Counted from the stretch's first letter, positions 1 through 12,933 are shown. The stretch: DNA of 64,000 bases from Lytechinus pictus (GCF_037042905.1 NC_087247.1:38767420-38831419), one strand, 5' to 3'. Notes: a model not told the origin generated them from the sequence alone. Program-made: numbers and translations.

Positions 1-60
1 AGAAAGTTGTCGTGTCAGACAAGTCTTGATGAAACTCACCCCCGATCATTCGGAGAGAAT

Positions 61-61
<1 letters not shown>

Positions 62-105
<44 letters not shown>
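62..105. repeat. (TA)n microsatellite
   Basis: An uninterrupted TA dinucleotide run. It gives an apparent Ile-Tyr repeat when translated, which is not evidence of a gene. Confidence 0.95.
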
Positions 106-106
<1 letters not shown>

Positions 107-252
107 GTGTAAAGTTATACATGTACAACAGCTTTGGCTTGTCATTGTTCGAAACCCACCTTCACCCGACAAAGGAAATTATAATTGGTATAGTGTCGAA
201 AATTTGTCTATCTGACGGTCAATCGGATCGGGGTCGCCCTAGCCACTAACCC

Positions 253-324
253 GTCTCTGTGGTCTAGTGGTTAAGGCACCGGCGTTCAAAGCTGGGGGCC
301 CGGGTTCGATTCCCGGCAGAGACA
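253..324 (+). tRNA. tRNA-like gene with UCA anticodon (Glu-like body)
   Basis: A full cloverleaf can be folded. The 7-bp acceptor pairs 253-259 with 317-323, the D stem is GTCT/AGGC, the anticodon stem is CCGGC/GCTGG and the T stem is CCGGG/CCCGG. The A box (TGGTCTAGTGG) and B box (GGTTCGATTCC) match the pol III consensus, and a T6 terminator follows directly. The D-arm sequence is like tRNA-Glu. The 7-nt anticodon loop GTTCAAA places UCA at 286-288, which would read UGA. The variable loop is only 4 nt, so it is not selenocysteine tRNA. Position 32 is G instead of the usual pyrimidine, so it may be a decayed copy. It could be a suppressor tRNA, a tRNA pseudogene, or a tRNA with an altered anticodon. 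Confidence 0.6.
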
Positions 325-419
325 TTTTTTCGGCATTACCAATTTTTCCAAAGGGTAGATAGCTCTGGGGAACCTTGATTTAAGCTACGCCTACCATTGT
401 TCTCTTCATCCATTTCTTT

Positions 420-497
<78 letters not shown>

Positions 498-1186
498 TAA
501 TTGCAACTTATTTGGACGATATAATTTTTTTTAGGTGTCTATGCACTATGGCCAACGAAATGATATTGCCACCCGATCTTGATTGTGACCTACCGCTTTC
601 ACAATAAAAATCGCGTGCAAGCAGTATGTCGATAATAAATATTTTGGAAATTACTGTGCTCTATCACGTTGCCAAAGCAAAGTATTCATATTGAGATAGC
701 GTGGCCAGCAACGTTTGTTCAGGATCTTCTGCTGATATAAAACATCAATCATTTTATTATTGAAAAATACAATACAATGCGATATTGGCTATAAAAAATG
801 TTTCATGTCATTTTAATACATTAAGTTGATTTGTACATAATGTTCAAAGAAACGTGCTTGACATGACATCTCTGGATGTTATTGTTTTGAGTTTGTATTT
901 CTTTCTTTCCTTCTCCCGCTCCCCATGCTACCTGCAAGGGTAATCATTGAGTTTATCCATTCATCTCGCAGTGGTGGGGGTCCTCTAAGTTTGAATAGAA
1001 ATAAAACGATATATTAACACCGCTCCTGAAGAATCGTTTCTAGCTTTGTGTCGAACTGCTCACGAACCTACATCTTTTGATTCACGACAGCCGTACATTC
1101 TTCAAATTGGGGTGTAAAATTTTATAGGTGCTTATAAGAAAATAATGGAAGCCATCCAAATCACAGTCTCCGTTTTTTCGGTTTCA
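325..1186. other. Non-coding, (AT)n microsatellite at 421-505
   Basis: Contains a long AT microsatellite. I see no recognisable gene or repeat family in the rest. Confidence 0.5.
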
Positions 1187-2191
1187 GAGCAAGATGTCGA
1201 CCCCATTAATGTTGATGTTATTATGAAGTCAATCTACATCGCCTTTGCTCTCTTTGAATCATAGGTAATGGCCTTGTCTTGATGGTAATAACTGGCATCA
1301 AAGATCTCCAAGATGTCACCAACCTTCTCACTGCTAACTAATCCCTGATCGATTTCATGACATCCTTGTTCTTGTTGTTTGGTTGTGTCGTCCCCCTTCC
1401 AGCCTTACCCAATGATAACCTAACATTTGCGCGGTTCCTCTGTGCATTCTGGTACACGAAATACTCGTTTTGGTCTATATACCTCTATAGCAAGTTGCTT
1501 GAATCTCGTCATGATAACACTGGAACGTTTCATGGCGGTTGTGTTTCCAATCCACTATCGTGTATACACAAAGTCCAAGAGAATGGTAGCAGTTTTCCCT
1601 ATTCCATGGCTGACGGGTTTCCTATTCCAGATAAATTTGATCATTTTCTCTCGATTTGAGCACAACACCTGTCTACAATTCCCATGGCCAAACGACTTCA
1701 TCAAAATACTCCTTTGCACCCTAACATACTTCCTCGTGTTCTTGCTACCGGTAACCACAATGGCATTTGTCTACACTATGATTATGCTAAAACTGTATCG
1801 AAGTCCTATGGATCGATCTTCTACGCGAACCTCTACAGCTCCATCCAACAGACGACGACAGACAAGGGGACCGCGTACAGTTAATTTTCGAAATAAAGCA
1901 CGGAAAAATGCAATCAGAACATTTAGAAGTGTCTCCATATGCTTCGTCACATGCATGTCTTTGAATGTGCATCTCTATCTCTTGTATGGCTTTGGATGGA
2001 TATTGGATTTCAAGGGATCGTTGTACCTGACATCAGTAATCATTGCTTTTGGTAACATTTGGATAAATCCCTTCATCTATACCTTTCTGTATAAAAGATT
2101 TGAAATAGGGTTGCGTAAGTTTTTCTTTGAAAATAAGGGGGGGGGAAAGAGATCACCGACTCGTGACGTAAATACATGTAACACAAAATGA
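1187..2191 (+). pseudogene. Broken rhodopsin-type GPCR
   Basis: Aligns by eye along its length with the intact receptor at 16362-17405: a shared IKDLQDVTNL stretch, an FWYTKY segment before TM3, an LERF motif in place of ERY, an RNKARKN segment before TM6, and an NIWINPFIYTF stretch for the TM7 NPxxY. The frame is broken. About one base is missing near 1260, just before the TM1 GN motif. A TAA at 1339-1341 replaces the Gln codon of the NQSLID region. About four extra bases lie near 1485 in TM3. The last 254 codons (from 1427) remain open. A tandem duplicate of the intact receptor that has lost function is the simplest reading. The open 3' part could still be transcribed. Confidence 0.85.
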
Positions 2192-5100
2192 TTTAAAATG
2201 TGCCAAAATAATAGGTTAATTTGTGGAAAGTATTAAAACAATATTGAGTGTATTGATTTAGAGTAGGAGGAGAGTGACACAGTATCCTGCAGAAGAAATA
2301 AATGTTCAACACTACAACTTTTTTTAAATTCCAACCAGATGCCACACTGCAAGCATGTGAACAAGGTGGCACCTTTCTTGTAGCAGTTTTATACGCAAAA
2401 GTTTGCAAGTTCAAGAATGTTAAACCAGAAAAAAAAAAATCAAACTTGCACTTTTGAAAGATTCTTCCAGTGTGGCATTGCTGAAGGTACTACTTTTTGT
2501 GTTTTTTTTTTTTTTTATCTACTAGAGTGTACCTGTTGTTGGAATTCACCTCTATTTTATATGTAATCCCTTCACATAATTCATTCTTGTAATTTATCTT
2601 CAAGGTACAGCAATAGAAATACAATGAAATGATATGAAGCAAATCAGCACATTGGAAACACTTGTGCACTCATTTACTTACACAAGCAAAGGCCAACAAA
2701 TGAAAAGATTAGCAAGATCTCTGCCAACAGTTTTTTTTAAATTGATTTTTATTTCGTTCTGGAAAATATATAACGGACTCAATCCAAAAATGCAGTTATT
2801 ATTAAGAACAAAATCATTGGATGTTGGCCTCGACGAATGGCGTGAATTAAAGTGAAACATCCATTACCCTGATGACATCGACCTAGTTCTTACTTTACTC
2901 TGAAAAAAACATGTTATCAAACTAGATCAGTCTATGTACGTCCACAACGTGGCTACGAACTAAGTAGATACTAGGATCTGTTTAAAGAATTTCTTAGGGA
3001 CAAACTCTGAATGAGCAGAAAAGAAAACACACTCTATAGAGTCAAGGACGAAGTTTGAATTTGAAATTCAAATCTCTACAGAACTAAAAAAGAGTGACAA
3101 CTGAAAAATGAACTACGGATTCAAACTCACTGTACTAAACAGATGCCCATATATGCTCTGAATGTTAACTTTACGCTATCTAAAGCTGATATGAACTGAC
3201 TGTAGAAGGATAGGCCCCCGGTTGGGAAAAACGTACTGGTGATAGTTTATGAACAAACGAGGATCACCGAGGGCAAAAGTGTAACTCCTCACAAAGGCGC
3301 AGTGGTTACGTAATTGAGCGTGAAGGATCACACAGTTATAACCATAAAAAGATTCATAGGACAGTAATTTCTTGAGTTTGAAATTTAGACGGTTTATCCT
3401 TCTTGTAACACCCAACGCTCTCCTCTCCAAATTTCTCTCTCGTTTACTCTTTCTCTTTATGTTATGACCAAATGAAGGGGAAAAAATACATCGACCCAAA
3501 CACACTTTCTACGATATTTCTAAGCACCAGAGATGATTCATAAAGTTGTTCGTAAGTAACGCACAGGTATTATCTAATCCCACCCATTCTTTAACTATTC
3601 CAATTATAGGTTATTCTTAAAAGTTGACATAATCATGATAATATACCATCCAATGCGGCCTATCTGTATACATGTGTGTAATTCATTTGTATTTTAGTTG
3701 ATGTGATAAATAAGGCGCAAGTGAAAATTGGCGCATGCAATTATAACTGGATTTTCTTTCTTTTGGGGGGGAAGGGTGCTCAATCAGTCTCAATAATTTT
3801 TTTTTTCGTATCAGCTAGTTAGAATATGCAAATTAAAAGTCTTGTTATTCAAATATATTAGTATATAAAATTTTAATGTCTGACAAATCCTTGTTGAACC
3901 ACTAGGGGAAAATTATAGAATGATTTCACGTCACAGATTAGCTGAAACAGTTGCAGACATCATATCACTGTTTAAAAAATGACAAAACTTAATTAGTTGC
4001 GCAAAAAAAAATCAGGAACATTTTTCAATTTGATTTAGAAGGAATTCACATTTTTCCTTGTTAGATTTTTTTTACTATGATCATTAAGGTTTTTTTTTAA
4101 TCTAAAGGTAGAAAACCAAAATGGCCTACAGTATGAGGGACTCTCGTCGGTAAAGTCTCTTTCCAAGAAATTTCCTTTGGAAAATATTATTAAAAGGTTC
4201 ACTATAAGCTGTTCTCCACTAAGTTAATAAATAAGGAAGATTTGGATTTGATAGTCGTAATTGATTTTGGACGATATTTAAGTAAATTAAGAAAACGCAG
4301 TTCACGGAGCCGCAATTCGACCCAGCAAATTTGTTTTTGTTACCGTAATAAGATTGACGATATTAAATTATGGGTGGACTTTCCAAGTTGTTAATCTCCT
4401 TTTAAGTTTATTATGCCATTCATTTTAAAAGAAAAATTACATCATAGGAAATAAATCTCTTGAACATAATGAGAAGTTGATTAGGTGTAAGTAATTATGA
4501 TCGACATATCAATACTCCATTATTACAAAGTTGCATTTATTAAAAAGATGAAAAATGTTGATCTTAACGAAATTGTTACATCATGAATGGTTTTGGTTAC
4601 AATGGTAATATTTCCTCTGAAATAATGAAACTGATGTGTTACTCTTCAAGATCAAAGTTATTAATTAAAAAAAATTTTGGAGAAAATTATTATGGGAAAA
4701 GAGCTAAATAACATGAGCAAAATCATGAGTGAATATACTCTGTTAAAATCTTGAAAATTATTAAGTGATAAAGAGAAAGTAAGAGACAATTAATTACGAT
4801 AGGCAATCGCTGTCGACTATCCTCGGTTTTCTGTTTTCCTGTTTAAACTTTAGTGTTTTCAGTACCAGTATGTCAAATGACATAATAAAGACAGGGTTGA
4901 GGGAGCTGAATTGTCGCAGAGCAATTTTTAGAAAATTTTCGAGGGAGAGAAGCAAGCCAATGGATAAACAGGGATTTGAATAGATTTTCAAAAAATATTC
5001 GGCATGAAAATATACAAACCTTCGTGACATTTATAGAAATTGATTTAAAAAAATAAAAACAAGGACTTAATATATTTTGGGGGCATAAAATGATTGATTT

Positions 5101-5510
5101 CACCCATCCCGTGAGTATGCCAGTGAGAAGATATCGTATTATTTTTTTATCAATTAATGAGAGAATATTGACGATTCTCACATGGGATGTGATTGAGAAT
5201 AAAAAGAAAACTCACCGCAGATTCCTGGGACCAACAGCCATGTATTGTCATGGACCTATGGTATGGTAGACCTCTATACAAAATTCATTCTGAAAACCAT
5301 TTTAAACCCTGGAAGTATATTTGCATAAAAATCGAAAAGCATTATCCGTTTTCGTCTGCTCGCGAGGACAAATGTCAACATTGCTTCCAACAAGGGAATA
5401 CGATCGCCAAAAATAATAAGTAATGATTAACAATGATAGGTAAATATCCCAAGTGTTAATTGATTCCTTGGATTGGATTACCGTTGCATCGAAAACTTAA
5501 ATGGGAATAT
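2192..5510. other. AT-rich non-coding stretch
   Basis: Short open frames on both strands show no recognisable domain, signal or splice pattern. Several poly-A and poly-T runs are present. I see no supported gene here. Confidence 0.45.
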
Positions 5511-5519
5511 TACAATCAG

Positions 5520-5640
5520 AGGCGTCGCTAGGCCTTTTCCAGTAGGGAGGTGTGGAGGCCCTGATTACCGACAAATATCAGTACCGATTACCGACGTCCC
5601 GCGACCATGAATCTTGTTCTAGTTCTCTTTAGTCACATTT
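5520..5640 (+). repeat. Dispersed repeat, copy 1 of 2
   Basis: Shares the phrase GTGTGGAGGCCCTGATTACC, followed by matching CGATTACCG and TCAGTCACATTTTCTTT-like segments, with the end of the window (63824-64000). A dispersed family of unknown class. Confidence 0.6.
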
Positions 5641-5814
5641 TCTTTCGTCAAGGAGAAGTTCCAACTTTTATAAAGGGGGGGGGGGGGAATATCTTCATTC
5701 GCATTTTCACGTCGCAGCCGCCAAATCAGTTTTTTATTTTAAGGGTTAGTCCTAACTAAACTTTCATTCTTAGAAGCAAGATAAGGTATTTTATGTGACC
5801 TGGATATAAGTTAC

Positions 5815-7969
5815 CATGCGAGCGCAAAGCGCGAGCAATTTTTTTTAATATTTTATATATTTAGACCTTAAAATTGAACATTGTGACCACTTTTGTAATC
5901 ATAAACTAGAGGGGCATCTAACTAAACGATCCATGTGAGCGCAAATTGCGAGCTGAAATGTTTAATATACTGGCCAGCAAAAGATTATGTGAAGACTGTT
6001 CGCAGTGAACCGTGAAATAATAAAATTTTCATCTATCCAAAAATGCGAGCGCAAAGCGCTAGGTGAAAAATGTCATATCTTAACCTGAAAATTCGATTGT
6101 AAACATGAAGAAGATAGAAACATTAAAGGGATGGTCCAGGCAGGAAATATTAATATCTCAATATTAAATAGAGTAAAATTCACAAAGCAAAATGCTGAAA
6201 ATTTGATCAAAATCTGATAACAAATAACAAAGTTATTGAATTGTAAAAATATGCATTGTTCCGGTAAAACAGTTCTAGGCATGTCTTTATGAATATTCAT
6301 TAGTTGGGTTGATGATGTCATATCCCCACTTGTTCTTTTGTATTTTATTATATGAAATTAGGTTTATTCAAAAATTTTCTACCAAGAACTAAAATAATTG
6401 GATTCACAACTGATTGAAGTGCATTAATTATATATTGCCGCAATTTATTTCATCATAATGGAGACAAATCATTTACACATGTCTGAAAAAATGAAAGATT
6501 TATGATTTCATGTAATAACATAAGAAAAAGGAAAGTGGGGATGTGACATGATCAGCTCACCTAATGAATATTCATGACGATGTGCATGTAACTGTTTTCA
6601 CAAAATATTGATAATCTTTAAAATTCAATAACTTTGTTATTTGTTATCCGATTTTGATGAAATTTTCAGCATTTTGCTTTATGAATTTTATTCTACTTAG
6701 TTAGATATAAATATTTCCAGCTCGGATTATCCCTTTAACCAAACAATCGTTGCGAGCGCGAAGCGCGAGTTGAAAATTGTGATTCTGACCAGAAAACCGT
6801 ACATTCTAAGCACTTTTTGTAACTAATGTGTATATAATTAGAAAATTCATGCTGGCGCGAGCGAAAACTTTAGATTAAGTGTTCTCAAAAAGGACATGTT
6901 GATTAACTCTTTGCAGTGACTCATTAATAGAATACATTTCTTACTAATCAAATAGTGCGATCGCAAAGCGCGAGCTGAAAAATATATATATTTCGACCAG
7001 AAAATTTGACTGTAACCATGAAAAGGATGGATATTATAACCAAACAATTGATGCGAGCGCGAAGCGCTAGCTGAAAATTTTGATTTCCGACCAGTAAACT
7101 TGACATTCTAAGCACTTTTTGCATGAATGGTATGCGTATATCACAATTCACGTTATCGTTATCCGATACCCTTAAATAACTGTTCTGGAAAGGACATATT
7201 AATTAACCGTTTGCAGTGACTCATTAATGGAATGCATATCTCACTAATCAAATAGAGCGAGGGCGAACTAAAAATTATGGATATTATAAATTGAAAACTA
7301 AACATTTGACACGTTTTTACATTAAAACAAACTTAGTTTCTGCATCTGTAATTGAACAAGCTGTGAATCTAAAAAAAACATATAATGCGAGCGCGAAGCG
7401 CAAGCTGAAAATTTTGATTTCGGACCAGAAAAGTGGACATTCTAAGCACTTTTGCACGAATAATATCATGGGTATAACAATTCATGCAAGTGCGAGCTGA
7501 TATTTTCAATTAACTGTTCTGAAAAAGGACATGTTTATTAACTGTTTGCAGTCATGATACATTTTTCACTAATCAAGTAGAGCGAGCGCGAAGCGAGAGC
7601 TGAAAATTTTGGATATTTTAACTTGAAAACTAAAAAATTTTACACGTTTTTACTTTTCAACAAACTTAGTTCCTTCATCTGTGATTGAACAAGCTGTGTA
7701 CCTTAAAAAACATAATGCAAGCGTGAAGCGCGAGTTCAAATTATCGGTATAGTACTGACCCGAAAGTGAAATTTTAAGCACTGTCCAACATGAGCAAAAT
7801 TTGTGGAGAGAATATTGATCTCACTGAATATACTATACGAGCGTGAAGCGCAAGCTGACAATTTTGAGACTTAGCCTTTAAACCGGGCCATTTTTATCAC
7901 TGTCGGTTAAGCGCGAGCTGACATCTTTTTATATTTTTACTTTAAAAATTAAAATTTTGACTTAAAACC
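5815..7969 (+). repeat. Degenerate tandem array, GCGAGCGCGAAGCGCGAGC core (left block)
   Basis: A core close to GCGAGCGCGAAGCGCGAGC followed by TGAAAATTTTGA and a pyrimidine-rich spacer recurs at about 5818, 5936, 6046, 6749, 6955, 7051, 7386, 7579, 7716 and 7837. Spacing is roughly 95-135 bp (except across the inserted MITE). Each unit also keeps fragments such as GACCAGAAAA and TTCTAAGCACTTTTTG. The core is partly self-complementary (GCGC/GCGC around GAA). It is interrupted by a MITE at 6123-6738 and by the palindrome arm that starts at 7970. Non-coding. Confidence 0.8.
6123..6738. mobile_element. MITE with TTAAAGGG termini
   Basis: Begins TTAAAGGGATGGTCC and ends GGATTATCCCTTTAA, imperfect terminal inverted repeats. 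Inner segments are also mirrored (AAAATGCTGAAAATTTGATCA against TGATGAAATTTTCAGCATTTT). It sits inside the GCGAGCGC array, so it inserted after the array formed. Inner sequence and length resemble the MITEs at 25781, 49630 and 61054. Confidence 0.8.
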
Positions 7970-9334
7970 TGTTGGAACGAGTTGGTTGTTTGAAAAGAGA
8001 GGGTTTTTTCTTTGAGAACTGTTCAAAAACGTGACGGTCTGAAGACCCCGAAACTTGCAAAAGATTTGTCAGACCGTGGTGGTCATAATCAATGAATAGA
8101 TATTACTCGAATCCGAGAAATTAAAATGCAATTCATTCAATATATTGTTTTACAAAACATACTTTCATTTTTGTTTTACCCCAACACGAATAAATACTCA
8201 ATTAAGTTGTGAGAACCTAGCAAATTGGTTTAATGCAATGTATCATCTGTTCCAAATTACGTTTAGGGGTATAGTTTTTGCGTTTTGGCCCCGGTCGCTG
8301 AAAATAGGAAGTTGCTTCCGATATGTTGATGGTTATTCGCCTTTCTCTCTTATGCCTGTTGCGATATGAACACGGCGTCTCATTCTCAAATATAGATGGT
8401 TACACAAATCAATTTGTTCTGAGTTTCAATCACTTTTTCTGTCGAACTGATCGAGGAAGGTTCTGTCTCAAGTGACCAGTGATAGTGACGCTGTGTGCAA
8501 ATGAAGAGTGATCGTGGTGGTGATTGTGATGGGAATAATGATGAAGGGGGCAACTGGGCTCCTATATATAAGACCAGGGGCTCCTATAAATTCAACCCCT
8601 GTAAACAATTAGATGTCTCGCTTTACATTTATTACAAAATAAATGGAATATAGACAATGTAAGATGAGTATGGGTGTATCATGTTAGTTTTTTTTCTTTT
8701 ATGTATATCAGCATGTTATCATTATAATTTTGTTTTTCATTGACTTTAAAAGAAGGCTTATACCCGTGACCTCAACATTTCATTACAGATCACAATCTTG
8801 ACAAATATCAATCAGACATGTCAAATGAGTCCTAGTTGTTAATGCAGGTCTATTCATTTATTACAAAATAAAGTTGAGCTGTAAAGTGTTTTCTAATTAG
8901 AGAAAGCAACTTTGGCAATTAGCCTATTTCCACTGACCCCAATGTTACATTGAAAATCGGACAAGAATTAATTATCTATATGTTTGAAGAGTCTGGCTGC
9001 ATCATGAAAGTCTATAAATCACCACAATACAGGTGTAAAGCGTTTGTTTTCAATGGAAAAAAAAGATGACGAGTTTGAGTAATTTCTTATTGACCCACCT
9101 TTAATTATTACTGGAATAATAAACACAATCAACTAGACACCGTTAATGAGACATGGTGCATTGATGATGTAGGTATATTCATCTATAGGATTTAGAAGAA
9201 TAATGTGCTTGCTTTTTAATTAATAAAAACAATTAGGCTACTTGGCCCATTTTCTCCGACCTCAACATTTAATTAAACATGACAGTCTAAACAAGCATCA
9301 ATTAGGAATGCTCTATTAGTCTGGTTGCATTATA
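7970..9334 (+). repeat. Left arm of 1.37-kb inverted repeat
   Basis: Reverse complement of 11301-12668. Coordinates pair as x + y = 20638 over most of the arm, with a 3-base offset at the inner end. A 74-codon open frame at 8145-8369 is mirrored at 12269-12493 with a single residue change, showing very high identity. The arm contains degenerate ~200-bp subunits. No recognisable protein is encoded. Confidence 0.92.
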
Positions 9335-11300
9335 TGTTTACACCTTTTTTTTAAAAAGAACAAACTCAAGTGCGGCATTTGCAATTTAACAATCTGTGTA
9401 TCTCAATGCGAGCACGAAGCGCGAGCGGAAATTTTCGATATTCTGAGGTTGAATTTAAGCACTGTCCAACATGAAGGAAAAATGTGGAGAGGATATATGG
9501 ATATCACCATGCGAGCGCGAAGCGCCAGCTTAGCTTTTAATGTAGATTTAGACCTAAAAAACAAGACATTTGAAGCAATATAACCTTGAACAGGATTGAT
9601 ATCTTAACAAAAAAATATATATTACTTTAATTATGATGCTAGCGCGAACCGTGAGCTGATTTTTTTTCGATATGAAAAATGAATTACTAAACCAAATAAA
9701 AGACATTGGATATCCAATGAAACAATGCGAGCTGAAATTTTTTATATTAAGACCTGACAATTGGACATTCTGAGGATGTTTTTTCATGAAGATCAAGATA
9801 TAACTATTTCAATAAACAATTCTTACGAGCGCAAAGCGCAAGCAGATTTTTTTTTATCTAGACTTTAAAAAAGGCAACACTCATTTTGCACTTCTTGTAA
9901 TAATGAAAACGAAGGGTGTATTCAACAAGTTTTATATGACACCTAGATAGATCCTTGTGATATGATTGGTTGTTTGATATCGTTCATTCAGTCCATTTTG
10001 CAATGTCGTCATCAACCGTGCAATTTTGGATCCATTCTACGCCTCATTGAATGGATTATTTCATCTTTCACCTCATGAAGTATTCTGTCCATTGCACTCA
10101 TAAACATGATAAACATTCATTATTTGTATACTAATATTCAGACTTGATCAAAACTGGACGTTGTTTCAATAGGTCTAAAGAAATTTGTATCTCAATAGAT
10201 ACTGAGAGCGCAAAGCGAACTGATGTTCATACTGACCCTCAAGGAAACATTTTAAGCGCTGCCAAGACGTAAGAATATTGTGAAGATGATATGGATCTCA
10301 CTAAATGAATGATGCGAAGTGCGAGCCGAATTGTTTTGCGATTTAAAACTACAACCGGGCCATTTTAATCACTGTCGGTAAAAGCGCGCGTGACTTTTTT
10401 AGGCGATGTATACTATAAAATCGGGACATCTAATCACTGTCGGTAGATGAAGCCCTTGGGAACTATCATGGATGACCCGACATTTACATTCACACCACTG
10501 TCGGTACATTAGGCAGTCGGAAAATTCCAGCGTGACCCGACAGTTAAAAATTTTTCTGACAGGTGTCGACCTCACTATATGAATAATGCGAGCGTGATTT
10601 TTTGGCGATTTAGACCTACGACCGGGCCATTTTAATCACTGTCGGTACAAAGCGCGTGTTCACTTTTTAGGCGATTAAGACCGAAAATCGGTAAATTATA
10701 ATCACCGTTGGTAGATAAAGCCGTTGGAACAGCTATAGGTGACCAGACAGTTTATCATTTTCCGACAGGCGTCGGTCCAACAGTCCATGCTTTTCTTTTT
10801 CTCTTTCCTTCTTTCTCTTTCCTTTTTTTTTCTCTCCTTTATTTTTTCTTCCTTCTTTTTCCCTTCCTTCTTTTTCCTTCCTTCTTTTTTCCCTCTCCTC
10901 CTTTCTTTCATTTTTATCCCGACGGGCGCGCAGATTAACCGACGATATCCAGGGTAGTGGGGGAGGGGGGTGTCGCACCCCCACACAGCCCCCCCCCCCT
11001 TTAGCGACGGCCCTGATTACAATCTTCATTAATTAAATATTACAAACTTTCCCTAATTGCTATGTTTATAAGACCCGACAGGTCTTTTATATTACTTTGT
11101 TTTCAATAATTGAAAGCAAAGAAAGATATTACAGTAACAAACATCCCCAGACTCATCTACTGACATAATTCACAATACTGACGTTGTCAATGAATGATGG
11201 GGTCAGTGGAAATAGGCCAAATTATAAAGGTGTTTTTATTATTAAAAAAAAAAACACTTTACACGTGTACCATAAATGCATGATGATCTTTGAATAAACC
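9335..11300 (+). repeat. Palindrome spacer: right block of the GCGAGCGC array plus CTGTCGGT repeats
   Basis: Continues the array seen left of the palindrome, with cores at about 9404, 9511, 9637, 9824, 10203 and 10586. Several copies of ATCACTGTCGGTA and a CCCGACAGTT-type motif lie between 10360 and 10760. A CT-rich run occupies 10794-10905 and a C-run 10990-11000. No gene is seen. Confidence 0.75.
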
Positions 11301-12668
11301 TATAATGCAACCAGACTAATAGAGCATTCCTAATTGATGCTTGTTTAGACTGTCATGTTTAATTAAATGTTGAGGTCGGAGAAAATGGGCCAAGTAGCCT
11401 AATTGTTTTTATTAATTAAAAAGCAAGCACATTATTCTTCTAAATCCTATAGATGAATAGACCTACATCATCAATGCACCATGTCTCATTAACGGTGTCT
11501 AGTTGATTGTGTTTATTATTCCAGTAGTAATTAAAGGTGGGTCAATAAGAAATTACTCAAACTCGTCATCTTTTTTTTCCATTGAAAACAAACGCTTTAC
11601 ACCTGTATTGTGGTGATTTATAAATAGACTTTCATGATGCAGCCAGACTCTTCAAACATCTAGATAATTAATTCTTGTCCGATTTTCAATGTAACATTGG
11701 GGTCAGTGGAAATAGGCTAATTGCCAAAGTTGCTTTCTCTAATTAGAAAACACTTTACAGCTCAACTTTATTTTGTAATAAATGAATAGACCTGCATTAA
11801 CAACTAGGACTCATTTGACATGTCTGATTGATATTTGTCAAGATTGCGATCTGTAATGAAATGTTGAGGTCACGGGTATAAGCCTTTTTTTAAAGTCAAT
11901 GAAAAACAAAATTATAATGATAACATGCTGATATACATAAAGGAAAAAAACTAACATGATACACCCATACTCATCTTACATTGTCTATATTCCATTTATT
12001 TTGTAATAAATGTAAAGCGAGACATCTAATTGTTTACAGGGGTTGAATTTATAGGAGCCCCTGGTCTTATATATAGGAGCCCAGTTGCCCCCTTCATCAT
12101 TATTCCCATCACAATCACCACCACGATCACTCTTCATTTGCACACAGCGTCACTATCACTGGTCACTTGAGACAGAACCTTCCTCGATCAGTTCGACAGA
12201 AAAAGTGATTGAAACTCAGAACAAATTGATTTGTGTAACCATCTATATTTGAGAATGAGACGCCGTGTTCATATCGCAACAGGCATAAGAGAGAAAGGCG
12301 AATAACCATCAACATATCGGAAGCAACTTCCTATTTTCAGCGACCGGGGCCAAAACGCAAAAACTATACCCCTAAACGTAATTTGGAACAGATAATACAT
12401 TGCATTAAACCAATTTGCTAGGTTCTCACAACTTAATTGAGTATTTATTCGTGTTGGGGTAAAACAAAAATGAAAGTATGTTTTGTAAAACAATATATTG
12501 AATGAATTGCATTTTAATTTCTCGGATTCGAGTAATATCTATTCATTGATTATGACCACCACGGTCTGACAAATCTCTTGCAAGTTTCGGGGTCTTCAGA
12601 CCGTCACGTTTTTGAACAGTTCTCAAAGAAAAAACCCTCTCTTTTCAAATAACCAACTCGTTCCAACA
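11301..12668 (-). repeat. Right arm of 1.37-kb inverted repeat
   Basis: Mirror of 7970-9334. Units of about 200 bp recur inside, each with GGGGTCAGTGGAAATAGGC, CACTTTACA and a TGAATAGACCT-like phrase. The arm ends 25 bp before the start codon of the two-exon GPCR, so it makes up that gene's immediate upstream region. Confidence 0.92.
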
Positions 12669-12693
12669 TCGACTGCTTCAAAAATTGTCAAAG

Positions 12694-12933
12694 ATGTCGA
12701 ATTTCTCTTGGAATTCATCATTTCCTTCCGAAACGATGGAATATCGTATTCCATTTAGTATGACCGTTCTGACAATGATAAACAAGATACTTGTGTATCT
12801 CGCTGGGGCCCTGACGTCACTCACTCTTCTTTGTATCATCAGCTTCAAGAAACTGAGAACACAAAAGAACATTATCCCTTTCAACATTGTTCTGTGTGAT
12901 TTTCTCGTCACTTCTTCCAGAATATTTTACGAG
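12694..12933 (+). CDS. GPCR exon 1 (N-terminus, TM1, TM2)
   Basis: Eighty codons, from MSNFSWNSS to the RIFYE end of TM2, followed by GTAAGTTC. Confidence 0.8.

Noticed and set aside
253..324. Selenocysteine tRNA
   Set aside because: The UCA anticodon fits, but the variable arm is 4 nt and the D arm is short, unlike tRNA-Sec.
2634..2855. 73-codon ORF possibly from a transposon protein
   Set aside because: No catalytic motif or convincing family pattern, and it is short in AT-rich sequence.
8145..8369. 74-codon ORF conserved in both palindrome arms
   Set aside because: Conservation is explained by arm identity. There is no recognisable domain, and the arm is built of non-coding subrepeats.
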